Source: Ascidiimonas meishanensis
GTDB taxonomy: Bacteria; Bacteroidota; Bacteroidia; Flavobacteriales; Flavobacteriaceae
Assembly: GCF_037782385.1 (NCBI RefSeq)
Contig: NZ_JBBEXD010000001.1
Coordinates: 248,001-312,000, forward strand
Direction: 5' to 3'
DNA length: 64,000 nucleotides
This document shows positions 53,939 through 62,530 of the stretch, one piece after another. Numbering within the stretch: the first letter of the stretch is position 1; every line of letters begins with the position of its first letter. The notes under the pieces were generated by a model, which was not told where the DNA came from, did no database searches, and saw only the letters and a list, made by a program, of their open reading frames with translations. The position numbers and the translations under genes were made by a program.

Positions 53939-54733
53939 ATGACCACTTCAGAAATCATTCAAAATATTATAAATCAGAAAAAAAATCCCAATGTAAAACT
54001 GCGGTTAAAAGAAAAAACAGAACAGTTTGCAAATCTACTTTTTTGTACCCTTTTTGATGTGGAAACCGATGTAGAGGAAAATATGGAAAAACTAGAAGTT
54101 AGTTTTAAAGAACTTTCCCATTTAGCTTGCTGGGATGCATCTAATCAATGTGAGAAAGAATGGGATAGATACGTCCAAAAACTTCCATTAATATTAGAAT
54201 ACTTAACATTAGATGCCAAAGCACATACAGAAAATGATCCTGCCTCTAATTCACTCCAAGAAGTATACTTGAGCTACCCGGGATTCTATGCGATTGCAAT
54301 CCATAGACTGAGTCACGAACTTTATCAAGTCAATTTCCCTTTGGTTCCAAGGCTTATGGCAGAATATGCACATCGGTTAACTGGTGTTGATATTAATCCT
54401 GGAGCTCAAATTGGAAAGTCATTTTTTATTGACCATGCAACAGGAGTAGTCATTGGAGAAACTGCGATAATTAAAGATCACGTAAAAATATATCAAGGTG
54501 TTACCCTTGGAGCTCTTAGCGTTTCTAAAAGTCTAAAAAACAAAAAAAGGCATCCAACAGTAGAGAATAATGTTACTATCTATGCTAACGCAACTATTTT
54601 GGGCGGGGAAACGGTAATAGGGGCTAATAGTATTATTGGCGGTAATGTTTGGATAACCAGTTCCGTACCAGAAAATTCTATTGTTTCACATACCCCTGAC
54701 ATTAAAATTAAAAAAGCAAAAACAAATGGCTAA
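53939..54733 (+). CDS. cysE: Serine O-acetyltransferase
   Basis: 264 residues. A helical N-terminal part is followed by YPGFYAIAIHRLSHELY and a hexapeptide left-handed beta-helix with the catalytic His in KSFFIDHATGVVIGETAII, then VTLGALSVSK and GGETVIGANSIIGGNVWIT. Acetylates serine with acetyl-CoA, the first step of cysteine synthesis. Its longer N terminus resembles the SatA/EpsC-like form in Bacteroidetes. The stop overlaps the start of the cysteine synthase gene by 8 bp, so the two are coupled. Confidence 0.93.
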   Translation: MTTSEIIQNIINQKKNPNVKLRLKEKTEQFANLLFCTLFDVETDVEENMEKLEVSFKELSHLACWDASNQCEKEWDRYVQKLPLILEYLTLDAKAHTENDPASNSLQEVYLSYPGFYAIAIHRLSHELYQVNFPLVPRLMAEYAHRLTGVDINPGAQIGKSFFIDHATGVVIGETAIIKDHVKIYQGVTLGALSVSKSLKNKKRHPTVENNVTIYANATILGGETVIGANSIIGGNVWITSSVPENSIVSHTPDIKIKKAKTNG

Positions 54734-55610
54734 GACTATTCTTGATTGTATTGGTAACACTCCAATAGTGCAGTCGCAAAAACTAAATACTCATAGCAAT
54801 GTTCAAATTTATTTTAAATTAGAGGGTCATAATCCAGGGGGAAGCGTAAAAGATAGAGCTGCATACCATATGATCAAGTCTGCTTTAGATAAAGGTAAAA
54901 TCAATAAAGAAACTAACCTTATTGAAGCAACTAGCGGCAATACCGGAATTGCATTGGCTATGATTGCAAACCTTTTTGGGTTAAAGATAGAATTGGTGAT
55001 GCCTGAAAATGCAACAAAGGAAAGAATTCAAACCATGAGAGCATATGGTGCTGAAGTTACACTTACAAATCAAGAAAAGGGTATTGAAGGTTCCCGTGAT
55101 TATGCTGAATTGAAAGTAAAAGAAGAAGGATTTTTTATGCTTAATCAATTTAGTAATGATGACAATTGGAAAGCCCATTACAAAACAACAGGGCCAGAAA
55201 TATGGTATGATACAGAGGGCAAAGTAACTCACTTTGTGTCTTCAATGGGAACTACGGGTACTATTATAGGCACTTCTACCTTTTTGAAAGAACAAAACCC
55301 AAATATCCAGATTATTGGGGTTCAGCCTACAGACAATAGTAATATTCCTGGTATAAGAAAATGGCCAGAGGCTTATTTACCTAGAATATTTGATCGTTCT
55401 AAAGTAGATCATATTATTGAAGTTAGTGAACAGGAAGCTATTAGTATGGCGAGGAAACTTGCTAAAGAAGAAGGTGTTTTTTCCGGTATGAGTAGCGGGG
55501 GTGCCGTTACTGCTGCTTTAAGATTAGCTGAAACGCTCTCTGAAGGTGTTATTGTATGCATTATTTGTGATCGTGGAGATAGATACCTTTCATCTGGGTT
55601 GTTTGACTAA
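54726..55610 (+). CDS. cysM: Cysteine synthase (O-acetylserine sulfhydrylase)
   Basis: 294 residues from the ATG at 54726 (MAKTILDCIGNTPIVQ). The ATG at 54681 would give a leader that only re-reads the cysE end and is rejected. PLP lysine in NPGGSVKDRAAYHM, phosphate loop ATSGNTGIALA, SSMGTTGTI, and GMSSGGAVTAALRL. Makes cysteine from O-acetylserine and sulfide. The pair cysE-cysM is a complete two-step pathway. Choice of cysM over cysK rests on the family look and is not certain. Confidence 0.92.
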   Translation: MAKTILDCIGNTPIVQSQKLNTHSNVQIYFKLEGHNPGGSVKDRAAYHMIKSALDKGKINKETNLIEATSGNTGIALAMIANLFGLKIELVMPENATKERIQTMRAYGAEVTLTNQEKGIEGSRDYAELKVKEEGFFMLNQFSNDDNWKAHYKTTGPEIWYDTEGKVTHFVSSMGTTGTIIGTSTFLKEQNPNIQIIGVQPTDNSNIPGIRKWPEAYLPRIFDRSKVDHIIEVSEQEAISMARKLAKEEGVFSGMSSGGAVTAALRLAETLSEGVIVCIICDRGDRYLSSGLFD

Positions 55611-55614
55611 AGCA

Positions 55615-56706
55615 TTATAACCATTTTTTCCTTTTAAAATAAAATAACATCAGTATAAATACAACAGCCATTATGATCAAGAGAATAGGATATCCGTAGG
55701 GGTGCTCTAACTCTGGCATGTGTTTAAAATTCATTCCATAAATACCGGCAATAAAGGTTAATGGAATAAATATTGTAGCAATAATGGTGAGAACCTTCAT
55801 TACTTCATTCATTTTATGACTCATATTGGTCATGTACATCTCCATGAGTGACATGGTCATTTCTCGATAGAGTTCAATATTTTCAAAGATTTGTATACTA
55901 TGGTCATGTGCATCTCTTAGAAAAACTCGGGTATCATCTTTTATTAATGGATGCTCTGTTTTAATCAACCTAGTGATTATTTCTTTAGCAGGAGAAACTG
56001 CTTTTCTAACACTAAGCACTTCTTTCTTTAACCGTTGTATTTTTTCGGAAACTTCAGATCTAGGATTATTATATACCTCTTCTTCCAATAACTCTATTCT
56101 TGTATGGATGCTTTCCAATACTACAAAATACTGATCAATAATCGCATCAATTAATGCAAAGAAAAGATAATCTGCCCCCCTTTCTCTTATTCTTCCATAT
56201 TTGTTTTTTATACGTTCACGAACTCCGTTAAAAACATCAATTTCCACTTCCTGAAAGAGTAGTACGGTATTCTCTTTAAGAACAATTGCTGTATGCTCAA
56301 CAACCAATTCATGATTTTCATCGAGATATAACATTTTTAAAACTGTAAATACATAATTTTCATATTCATCTACTTTAGGTCTTTGATTGGTATTCACCGT
56401 ATCTTCTAGTACCAATGAATTAATCTGATAATGTTTGCCTAGTTGTTCTATGTCCAACTCATTACTTAATCCAAATACATTAATCCAAGAAACTTGATTG
56501 TATGCCTCCAAGCCAAAAGCCTCTTCTATTCCCACACATAATTTTGTATCAAATGTGTTTTTATCATAATTCATAACCTTAATGGCATATTTTCCGTCTT
56601 CACGATTTCCAAGATAGGTGATGGTCCCAGGGGCTTTACCTATCTTGCGATGTGAATAAAGTTGCTTTTTAAGGACTGATTTTATTCCAACCTTTTTTCG
56701 AGCCAT
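55615..56706 (-). CDS. corA: CorA-type magnesium/cobalt transporter
   Basis: 363 residues. A large cytoplasmic alpha/beta domain (VSWINVFGLSNELDIEQLGKHY, NTNQRPKVDEYENYVFTVLKML) is followed by a long coiled stalk helix, and two C-terminal membrane helices with the signature YGMNFKHMPE between them and a basic tail KRKKWL. It forms a pentameric channel for Mg2+. Convergent with cysM with only 4 bp between stops. Confidence 0.94.
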   Translation of the reverse strand: MARKKVGIKSVLKKQLYSHRKIGKAPGTITYLGNREDGKYAIKVMNYDKNTFDTKLCVGIEEAFGLEAYNQVSWINVFGLSNELDIEQLGKHYQINSLVLEDTVNTNQRPKVDEYENYVFTVLKMLYLDENHELVVEHTAIVLKENTVLLFQEVEIDVFNGVRERIKNKYGRIRERGADYLFFALIDAIIDQYFVVLESIHTRIELLEEEVYNNPRSEVSEKIQRLKKEVLSVRKAVSPAKEIITRLIKTEHPLIKDDTRVFLRDAHDHSIQIFENIELYREMTMSLMEMYMTNMSHKMNEVMKVLTIIATIFIPLTFIAGIYGMNFKHMPELEHPYGYPILLIIMAVVFILMLFYFKRKKWL

Positions 56707-56815
56707 AAAATAGTTTTATAGCAAAATACAATATATTATTGAAGTTTTTGGATTTTACCAATTTGCTGGATTACCTCTTAAGAGTTTTTAGGTAAAATGT
56801 GTAGAAATAAAAAGA

Positions 56816-57043
56816 TCAAGGCATACATATACCCCCATTACTATTATGAGGCTCACAACTTCCGCAATGAACATCGGTACAATCTCGTGTTGCATTACAA
56901 AAAGTAGATAAACAGTCAGAATTCATACCATTTTCAAAAGAGTCCATTCGCTCCGCAGCTCCTTTTATATTTTTGAGTTCTTCTTTAGTAAGAAGTTCAG
57001 CTTGAAGCCTTACTAAATAAGGTGAGTCCATAAGTTGTTTCAT
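56816..57043 (-). CDS. Cysteine-rich GG-leader peptide 2
   Basis: 75 residues. The leader ends LLTKEELKNIKGAAE, a double-glycine-type (GA/GAA) cleavage region, and the predicted core of about 40 residues holds six cysteines with spacing C-x4-C-x5-C-x4-C-x2-C-x9-C. The same six-Cys pattern is in peptide 1 at 58529-58771, so the two are paralogues. Predicted to be exported and to form three disulfides. It is the last gene of the VKOR locus, separated from the TlpA-like gene by a 184-bp gap. Confidence 0.7.
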   Translation of the reverse strand: MKQLMDSPYLVRLQAELLTKEELKNIKGAAERMDSFENGMNSDCLSTFCNATRDCTDVHCGSCEPHNSNGGICMP

Positions 57044-57227
57044 TTGGTTTTGAAATATTTAAACAATTTTGATGGAAAGATTTGTTAGATTACTCTAGTT
57101 TACATGATAAAAACAGAAATATTGCCTCATCAAATAAGACTTATGACCATATTGTGGAAACCTTTTTTATATTCTTATCACTCTCTTAGGAAAGATTCGG
57201 TTTCTCTTAAATCAATGTAGAATCTGT

Positions 57228-58466
57228 TTATGATTTTGAATAAATTTGTTGTAATTTTTGTTTGAGTTCAGGAATTCCGTCTCTACCATTTTCATTTCCA
57301 TCATAGCGATCTGCTCCTAGATATCTTCCAACAATGTAGCCCTTATCATCAATGAGAATATAGGCCGGAATGGGCATAACATTAAATTTATTATGAATTG
57401 CATTTTCATCAGAATCTCTATAATCTCCTAATACCTGATGCCATAAATCCAGATTTTCTAAAGCTATAGATTCTTTCCATTCTTCTTCATCTCTATCAAA
57501 AGAAACTCCTATAAATTCAAGTCCTTTATTATGATACTGATTGTAAATAGCCTTCATGGCAGGATGATTCTTTTTACAAGGTTTACACCAACCCGCCCAA
57601 AAATCTAGTAGTACATGTTTTCCTTTAAAATCTGATAATTGAAGTTTATTACCTAGGTAATCTGTTGCTTCAAAATCAGAAGCTTTGTTGCCAACTAAGC
57701 TTCTTTCTATTTTTTGAAACATTTTCAAAACTTCTTGCCCATGGCTGCTTTCTTGTACTGACTTTGAAAAGTTATTGAAATAATTTCGGGTATCTTTTAC
57801 ACCAATTCGATTGCTTTTGAATTCCATTTGTAATACAAAAGTACTTACAAGATCTTTAGCATACTTTGTAATAAACTCTCTTTTCTTATTGTTAATAAGA
57901 TTAACTACTTTATCAATTTTGAGATTAAAATAGTCCATACTATCTTTCAGCATCTTATTTTTTGGAAATACTAAATGATCCGCATAGTAATTATTACGTT
58001 GTTTAACAATAGCTTTCCAATTATTTACAGAATAGATAGAATCTATACTCTTATATAATTTTTTATAAAGCTTAAAACTTCTGTTATCGGAAATTTTAAT
58101 GCTTTTAAAATTATTTTCTTCTAATTTTATTTTATTAATCCCAGGTTCAATAAATATAAACACATAATTAGGATCTTCTACGCTATTTGATTTCACATTA
58201 CCCTTAATGTTTGCGGAAGTAAAGCCTTTAATAGTACCCTTACTTTTGAATGATCCATTGTTTTGAATAGCTATAGTATCAATTTTCGTATTTTGATTTG
58301 CGTCACCATAAATCAGAATAATTTCCTTTGTGTTTTTTCCAATAAATGTTCCCTCGATCTCAAAGTATTCTTCCGTATCTTTTTGTTGAAACCCTAAAAG
58401 AATTGTAAAGCCTATTAAGAGAATTGGTAAAAGTATGCCTGCTGTTTTTTTAGATAGATATTTCAT
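57228..58466 (-). CDS. DUF4369 / TlpA-like thioredoxin protein
   Basis: 412 residues. N-terminal signal (GILLPILLIGFTILLGFQ), a DUF4369-like beta domain (EIEGTFIGKNTKEIILIYGD), a helical middle, and a C-terminal thioredoxin domain with LLDFWAGWCKPCKKNHPAM near 290-300 (redox CxxC) and the cis-Pro region of the fold (NVMPIPAYILID). A periplasmic thiol-disulfide exchange protein. It lies between the two cysteine-rich peptide genes, so it may reduce or isomerise their disulfides. Confidence 0.9.
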   Translation of the reverse strand: MKYLSKKTAGILLPILLIGFTILLGFQQKDTEEYFEIEGTFIGKNTKEIILIYGDANQNTKIDTIAIQNNGSFKSKGTIKGFTSANIKGNVKSNSVEDPNYVFIFIEPGINKIKLEENNFKSIKISDNRSFKLYKKLYKSIDSIYSVNNWKAIVKQRNNYYADHLVFPKNKMLKDSMDYFNLKIDKVVNLINNKKREFITKYAKDLVSTFVLQMEFKSNRIGVKDTRNYFNNFSKSVQESSHGQEVLKMFQKIERSLVGNKASDFEATDYLGNKLQLSDFKGKHVLLDFWAGWCKPCKKNHPAMKAIYNQYHNKGLEFIGVSFDRDEEEWKESIALENLDLWHQVLGDYRDSDENAIHNKFNVMPIPAYILIDDKGYIVGRYLGADRYDGNENGRDGIPELKQKLQQIYSKS

Positions 58467-58487
58467 TTATTTTAAAATTAAAATTAA

Positions 58488-58521
58488 AGGGGCTAGAATT
58501 TGAAAGAGACCACTAGCCCCT
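58488..58521 (-). terminator. Hairpin after peptide 1, likely partial terminator
   Basis: Perfect 9-bp inverted repeat (arms 58521-58513 and 58496-58488, AGGGGCTAG type) with a 16-nt loop, followed on the minus strand by TTTAATTTTAATTTT. It lies 8 bp after the stop of peptide 1 and 22 bp before the TlpA-like gene. The interrupted U-tract suggests partial termination, so that the peptide message is more abundant than the downstream enzyme message. Confidence 0.6.
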
Positions 58522-58528
58522 CACCTAA

Positions 58529-58771
58529 TTATCTCCAAGACGCACAACTACCTTCTTCTTGAGAAGTTGCACCTACGCATTTAGTACAATAAGGAAGGCT
58601 TTCACAACTCGAATCATTTACACAAGTCGCAGTCAAGCATTCATCACCTGGGTCACTATTTCCCAAAGAATCGTACCCTTCTGCTGCTCCAAGAATGTGT
58701 TTTAAATCTTCTTTACCTAATACTTTTGCCTTGCCATCTAGCAAATTTTGAAAATCAATTTTTTTCATCAT
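58529..58771 (-). CDS. Cysteine-rich GG-leader peptide 1
   Basis: 80 residues; ATG at 58771 or the next codon. Leader with GKAKVLGKEDLKHILGAAEG, ending in a GA/GG-type export cleavage region, then an acidic spacer and a core with six cysteines, spacing C-x4-C-x5-C-x5-C-x2-C-x10-C, shared with peptide 2. Predicted to be exported by a C39-type transporter and to be folded by disulfides. It lies 82 bp after the VKOR fusion gene. The role (bacteriocin, signal, other) is unknown. Confidence 0.72.
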   Translation of the reverse strand: MMKKIDFQNLLDGKAKVLGKEDLKHILGAAEGYDSLGNSDPGDECLTATCVNDSSCESLPYCTKCVGATSQEEGSCASWR

Positions 58772-58811
58772 TAAAATTTCATAATAGTTATTAATTGGCT
58801 AAACATTTTTA

Positions 58812-58850
58812 GGACGGTTAGCAATCCGTCCATTTTTTTGCAAAAAAATG
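58812..58850. repeat. Nested inverted repeats between the VKOR gene and peptide 1
   Basis: A 6-bp stem GGACGG/CCGTCC (58812-58817 and 58826-58831) with an 8-nt loop, and next to it a perfect 20-bp palindrome made of a seven-T and seven-A run (58831-58850). On the plus strand the stem is followed by a T-run like a terminator; on the minus strand, where the genes are, the A/T palindrome comes first. It could be an attenuator or a bidirectional terminator. Confidence 0.4.
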
Positions 58851-58853
58851 TCA

Positions 58854-60476
58854 TTATTGAATGGAGGGCTGCAAGGTTTCATTTTGTTGTGTTAATTGTA
58901 TAAAGTCTTCCATAAAATAAGGAAGCTCTTTAATTTTATAGTATTTTTTCGGATATAATCGGGAGTTGATACACAAAGCAGGGGTGAAATTGATGGATTG
59001 CTCTTTGCACCAATTATAATGACTGTACAAAAGATCAAAATAGGTGGGCTCTAAGTTTTGATCTATCTCAGATAACCATTTCATTTTATCTTTTTGCTTA
59101 TAAAAACCAGATATCTGCTTAAGACACTCTTTGGTACCCTGATCATTAAATACTTTGAGAAAATAATGTGCTATTTGTGCCGCCTTATTATGCTCCGAAG
59201 AATTGATAATATTGAAGCGAATGGTTAACTCAAAACGATCACCATAGGCTTTTAATAAATTGTCTAATACTTCATGTGCCTCTACACAATAATAACATAG
59301 AGGATTGGTCACTAAGGTGATCTTTAAGTTTGCGCCTTGATTACCAAAAACAAGATCTTCTTTAGATTTATAATACCTGCTTAACAAGGGCATTTTATGA
59401 TAAGCTTCTGAGAAAAAATCAAAATTTCTCTTAAACCTGAGATTTTCAAAACTCAATTTTTTTAATTCAATGGATTGATCTAATAAAGGGCGAACAAACA
59501 GCCAAATGGAGGTAATTGTAGCGAATAGAAATGAATAAATACTTGTAGTAAAAATAGTAAAATCAGTAAGGGACACTAAACTTTCTGTAGTACTAAAAAC
59601 AATTAACAATTGAATACTCAATATCCCTACAATCCCGAGGCATAACGGACACCATTTTTTTAAAATAACACCTTGATAAATCAGCGAGTACGCAATTACA
59701 GGTACTGAAAGAATGCTTGACCAAATTAGAGGGTTCAAAGATAGGTTAGTGCTAAAGGAAGCTATGATTATAAATAAAGTTTGCGCCGTAAAATATATTA
59801 CTCCTAAATCGCTTAACTTTAACAACCCCATTAATGAGGCACCATCTGAACTTATGACAGCATCACAACTTGTATTTTCAAAAGATTTACAGATTTTATG
59901 TACTGCATTGAGATTAAACCCTAATTCATGTTGTACTATAAGCCCAGCGATGGCTAATCCGATAAGAGAGGTGAAAAGCCAAAATACCTCAATAAAAGAA
60001 CTATTTGATTGTAGAAATATCACAATTATGGAAGAAACCACAACTCCATATACCAAATTTTTTATCAACTTCTTTTTCCCAATTCCCACTAATGAGGCAA
60101 TAGGAACTTCTTTAAAACTTAGCATTACCCCTGTCCATAATTGTAAAAAATCATCAAAATTATAGTTGATGATTTTCTTTTGATTGTAATATAGCTTTAA
60201 TAAATCCTTATTTTTTTGAACTAAAACAAGTGTGGGTTCATGATCAATCATACAATGAGCCAAGAAAAATTTTGGGAGGTTTTCTATGATTCCTTTTTCT
60301 TTATTTAGCCTTAGAGCGTAATGATCAATGCCAAAATGATGAAATAAATCACTTACTGCTATCAAATTTGGAAACTCTGCATGTGTAGAAATTTGTAAAG
60401 CCACCTCTTCCTCATTAAAAAAATAACCAGTTTTTTGGAAATAAAGATTTATTATATCTAAAATAGGGTGTTTCAA
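58854..60476 (-). CDS. Degenerate C39-like domain + VKOR + DsbA-like thioredoxin fusion
   Basis: 540 residues. Residues about 1-125 look like a C39 peptidase domain (NEEEVALQISTHAEFPNLIAVSDL, FDDFLQLWTGVML) but lack the active Cys. Residues about 130-330 are a VKOR membrane domain with loop cysteines CKSFENTSC near 195-205 and the quinone-side pair WCPLCLG near 275. Residues about 370-530 are a DsbA/thioredoxin-like domain with PLCYYCVEAH near 395. So all four redox cysteine pairs except the C39 one are present. It should pass electrons from substrate thiols through the Trx part and VKOR to quinone. First gene of the peptide locus. Confidence 0.88.
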   Translation of the reverse strand: MKHPILDIINLYFQKTGYFFNEEEVALQISTHAEFPNLIAVSDLFHHFGIDHYALRLNKEKGIIENLPKFFLAHCMIDHEPTLVLVQKNKDLLKLYYNQKKIINYNFDDFLQLWTGVMLSFKEVPIASLVGIGKKKLIKNLVYGVVVSSIIVIFLQSNSSFIEVFWLFTSLIGLAIAGLIVQHELGFNLNAVHKICKSFENTSCDAVISSDGASLMGLLKLSDLGVIYFTAQTLFIIIASFSTNLSLNPLIWSSILSVPVIAYSLIYQGVILKKWCPLCLGIVGILSIQLLIVFSTTESLVSLTDFTIFTTSIYSFLFATITSIWLFVRPLLDQSIELKKLSFENLRFKRNFDFFSEAYHKMPLLSRYYKSKEDLVFGNQGANLKITLVTNPLCYYCVEAHEVLDNLLKAYGDRFELTIRFNIINSSEHNKAAQIAHYFLKVFNDQGTKECLKQISGFYKQKDKMKWLSEIDQNLEPTYFDLLYSHYNWCKEQSINFTPALCINSRLYPKKYYKIKELPYFMEDFIQLTQQNETLQPSIQ

Positions 60477-60900
60477 ATTGGAAAACAGTTAGGTCTTTAT
60501 TTATTACTTTTTAGTTTTAAATGACGTACTAATTCAAACCAATTTACAAAAAAATGTATTACTTTACTTACGGATTTCCGCATCTAACTAGGAAATTACT
60601 GGTATATCCTTAGTTTTTTAACCTTATTATTATAAGAAACACTTCTTATTTATAAATCTATGGGAGAATAAATAATTTCAGTGTTTTTCAAAATAAAATT
60701 ATTTCTCAAATTAAAAAGACATTTATTTTGGTATTAATAGCTTAACTAACTATTAATTTCATAGAAAAGATGCTTCGTCATTTAATAGACAAATAATCCG
60801 AAAATTAAAATCCAATTCCAACACATTAGGATAAGAAGAAAAGAAGCCTTAAAATAGAATTGTATAAGATAATCTTATAACGAAAGACCAAAAAAAGTTC
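60477..60900. other. 424-bp gene-free gap between the VKOR locus and the his operon
   Basis: Strongly A+T-rich. I find no open frame of note on either strand, no further peptide leader and no exact TAnnTTTG promoter for the VKOR gene. An imperfect inverted repeat (60863-60879) follows the hisIE stop but has no U-run, so it is not a convincing terminator. Confidence 0.5.
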
Positions 60901-61503
60901 CTAATGTCTCTCTTTCAATATTTTCTCAATATTTGATAGTTTGAAACCCTTGGCTTGCAATAGAATTAAATAATGAAATAATAAATCTGCACTTTCATTT
61001 AAAAAAAGATCATCATTGGAGTCTTTAGCTTCAATGACGGTTTCAATGGCTTCTTCCCCTACCTTTTGCGCAATTTTATTGATTCCTTCCTTAAAAAGGG
61101 ATGCTACATAACTTTTTTCCGTTGGGTTATTTTTCCTATGAGAAATAATGGTTTCTAAAGAGGAAAGAAATCCAAAATTACTCTTATTGATTTCGCTCCA
61201 ACAGGTATCTTTGCCCTTATGACAGGTTGGTCCCAAAGGGTTTACTTTCACAAGTAGCGCATCCTGATCACAGTCTACACTAATATCTTGTAACTCTAAA
61301 TAATTACCGCTTTCTTCACCCTTTGTCCACAGTCTGTTTTTACTACGGCTAAAGAAAGTGACTTTTTTAGATTCCAATGTTTTCTCATAGGCCTCCTTAT
61401 TCATATACCCCAACATAAGTACCTTTTGTGTAATTCCATCTTGAATAATTGCAGGAACTAATCCATTTGAGTCCTTATCAAAATCTATTATTTGTGTATC
61501 CAT
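60901..61503 (-). CDS. hisIE: Bifunctional HisIE
   Basis: 200 residues. HisI domain (about 1-115) with MLGYMNKEAYEKTL, TFFSRSKNRLWTKGEESGN, VDCDQDALLVKV and CHKGKDTCW, which binds Zn and Mg; HisE domain (about 118-200) with VASLFKEGINKIAQKVGEEAIETVIEA. Catalyses the phosphoribosyl-ATP pyrophosphohydrolase and phosphoribosyl-AMP cyclohydrolase steps. Last gene of the his operon in the window. Confidence 0.95.
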   Translation of the reverse strand: MDTQIIDFDKDSNGLVPAIIQDGITQKVLMLGYMNKEAYEKTLESKKVTFFSRSKNRLWTKGEESGNYLELQDISVDCDQDALLVKVNPLGPTCHKGKDTCWSEINKSNFGFLSSLETIISHRKNNPTEKSYVASLFKEGINKIAQKVGEEAIETVIEAKDSNDDLFLNESADLLFHYLILLQAKGFKLSNIEKILKERH

Positions 61504-61553
61504 TTTTATTCCTTTTTGTTAAAAAGTACTACATGAGATCATAAATGGTATTT

Positions 61554-62309
61554 TTATAAACGTACTGGAATACCTTCTATTTGTAATTGTTCTTTTAAAT
61601 CTTTAATTGCAATTTCTTCAAAATGAAAAACGCTCGCAGCCAAAGCGGCATCTGCTTTTCCAATGTTAAAAGTATCAGTAAAATGATTCATTTTACCTGC
61701 TCCACCAGAGGCAATAACCGGTATGTTAATTAATGAAGAAAGTTTAGCTAGCGCTTCATTTGCAAATCCCTCTTTTGTGCCATCGTGATCCATAGAAGTA
61801 AATAAAATTTCTCCTGCACCTCTCTCTGCTACTTCTTTAGCCCATTCAAAAAGATCAAGTTCTGTTGGCACTTTGCCTCCCACTAAATGTACTTTCCATA
61901 CTCCTTCAAGCTGTTTGGCATCAATTGCTACCACAATACATTGAGATCCGAACTTACCTACCAAATCATTAATCAACTGAGGATTTTTAACAGCAGATGA
62001 ATTTATTGATATCTTGTCTGCACCACATTTTAAAAGTATATCTACATCTTCTATTGAAGAAATACCACCTCCAACCGTAAAAGGGATGTTGACATTTTCT
62101 GCTACCTTGAGCACTAAATTTGCCAATGTTTTTCTTTTTTCTTCTGTTGCAGAAATATCTAAAAACACCAATTCATCAGCACCTTTTTCTGCATATTTTT
62201 TTGCTAACTCTACCGGATCTCCTGCATCTCTAAGGTCTACAAAGTTAATGCCTTTTACCGTACGTCCATTTTTAATATCTAAACAGGGTATAATTCGCTT
62301 TGTGAGCAT
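61554..62309 (-). CDS. hisF: Imidazole glycerol phosphate synthase cyclase subunit HisF
   Basis: 251 residues, TIM barrel. LTKRIIPCLDIKNGRTVKGINFVDLRDAGDPVE with catalytic Asp11, FTVGGGISSIEDV, KISINSSAV, CIVVAIDA (second catalytic Asp near 130), LFTSMDHDGTKEGF and VIASGGAGKMNHF. Works with HisH, encoded upstream in the same operon, to form imidazole glycerol phosphate and AICAR. It starts 1 bp after the stop of the small PhnA-like gene. Confidence 0.96.
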   Translation of the reverse strand: MLTKRIIPCLDIKNGRTVKGINFVDLRDAGDPVELAKKYAEKGADELVFLDISATEEKRKTLANLVLKVAENVNIPFTVGGGISSIEDVDILLKCGADKISINSSAVKNPQLINDLVGKFGSQCIVVAIDAKQLEGVWKVHLVGGKVPTELDLFEWAKEVAERGAGEILFTSMDHDGTKEGFANEALAKLSSLINIPVIASGGAGKMNHFTDTFNIGKADAALAASVFHFEEIAIKDLKEQLQIEGIPVRL

Positions 62310-62310
62310 C

Positions 62311-62520
62311 TTAAGCTTTCTTTAAAAATTGTGTTTTAAGTACTACCTGACTTTTTCCTACTCTACATTCCACTTCCTGAGGATTTCCAGTAAGACGTAT
62401 ATTTTTAACAATATTGCCTCTTTTAAGGGTATTTGACATGCCTTTTATTTTTAAATCTTTCACCACATGCACAGCATCGCCGTCATTGAGTAAATTTCCA
62501 TTGCTGTCTTTTACTTCCAT
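62311..62520 (-). CDS. PhnA/YjdM-like C-terminal domain protein, without zinc ribbon
   Basis: 69 residues. DSNGNLLNDGDAVHVVKDLKIKGMSNTLKRGNIVKNIRLTG and VECRVGKSQVVLKTQFLKK match the C-terminal SH3-like domain of YjdM/PhnA. The N-terminal zinc ribbon of the full-length family (about 110 residues) is absent. It sits inside the his operon between hisA and hisF with gaps of 10 and 1 bp, so it is surely co-transcribed. No role in histidine synthesis is known for it. Confidence 0.85.
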   Translation of the reverse strand: MEVKDSNGNLLNDGDAVHVVKDLKIKGMSNTLKRGNIVKNIRLTGNPQEVECRVGKSQVVLKTQFLKKA

Positions 62521-62530
62521 TATTTATTAG

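Noticed and set aside
59713..60165. Plus-strand open frame of 150 codons
   Set aside because: Lies fully antisense inside the VKOR fusion, whose domains and Cys motifs are clear; no independent support.
60863..60879. Inverted repeat after hisIE as a terminator
   Set aside because: Eight A/T-rich base pairs around a single base and no U-run in the direction of transcription.
62014..62325. Plus-strand open frame of 103 codons
   Set aside because: Antisense to hisF, a clear full-length enzyme gene.
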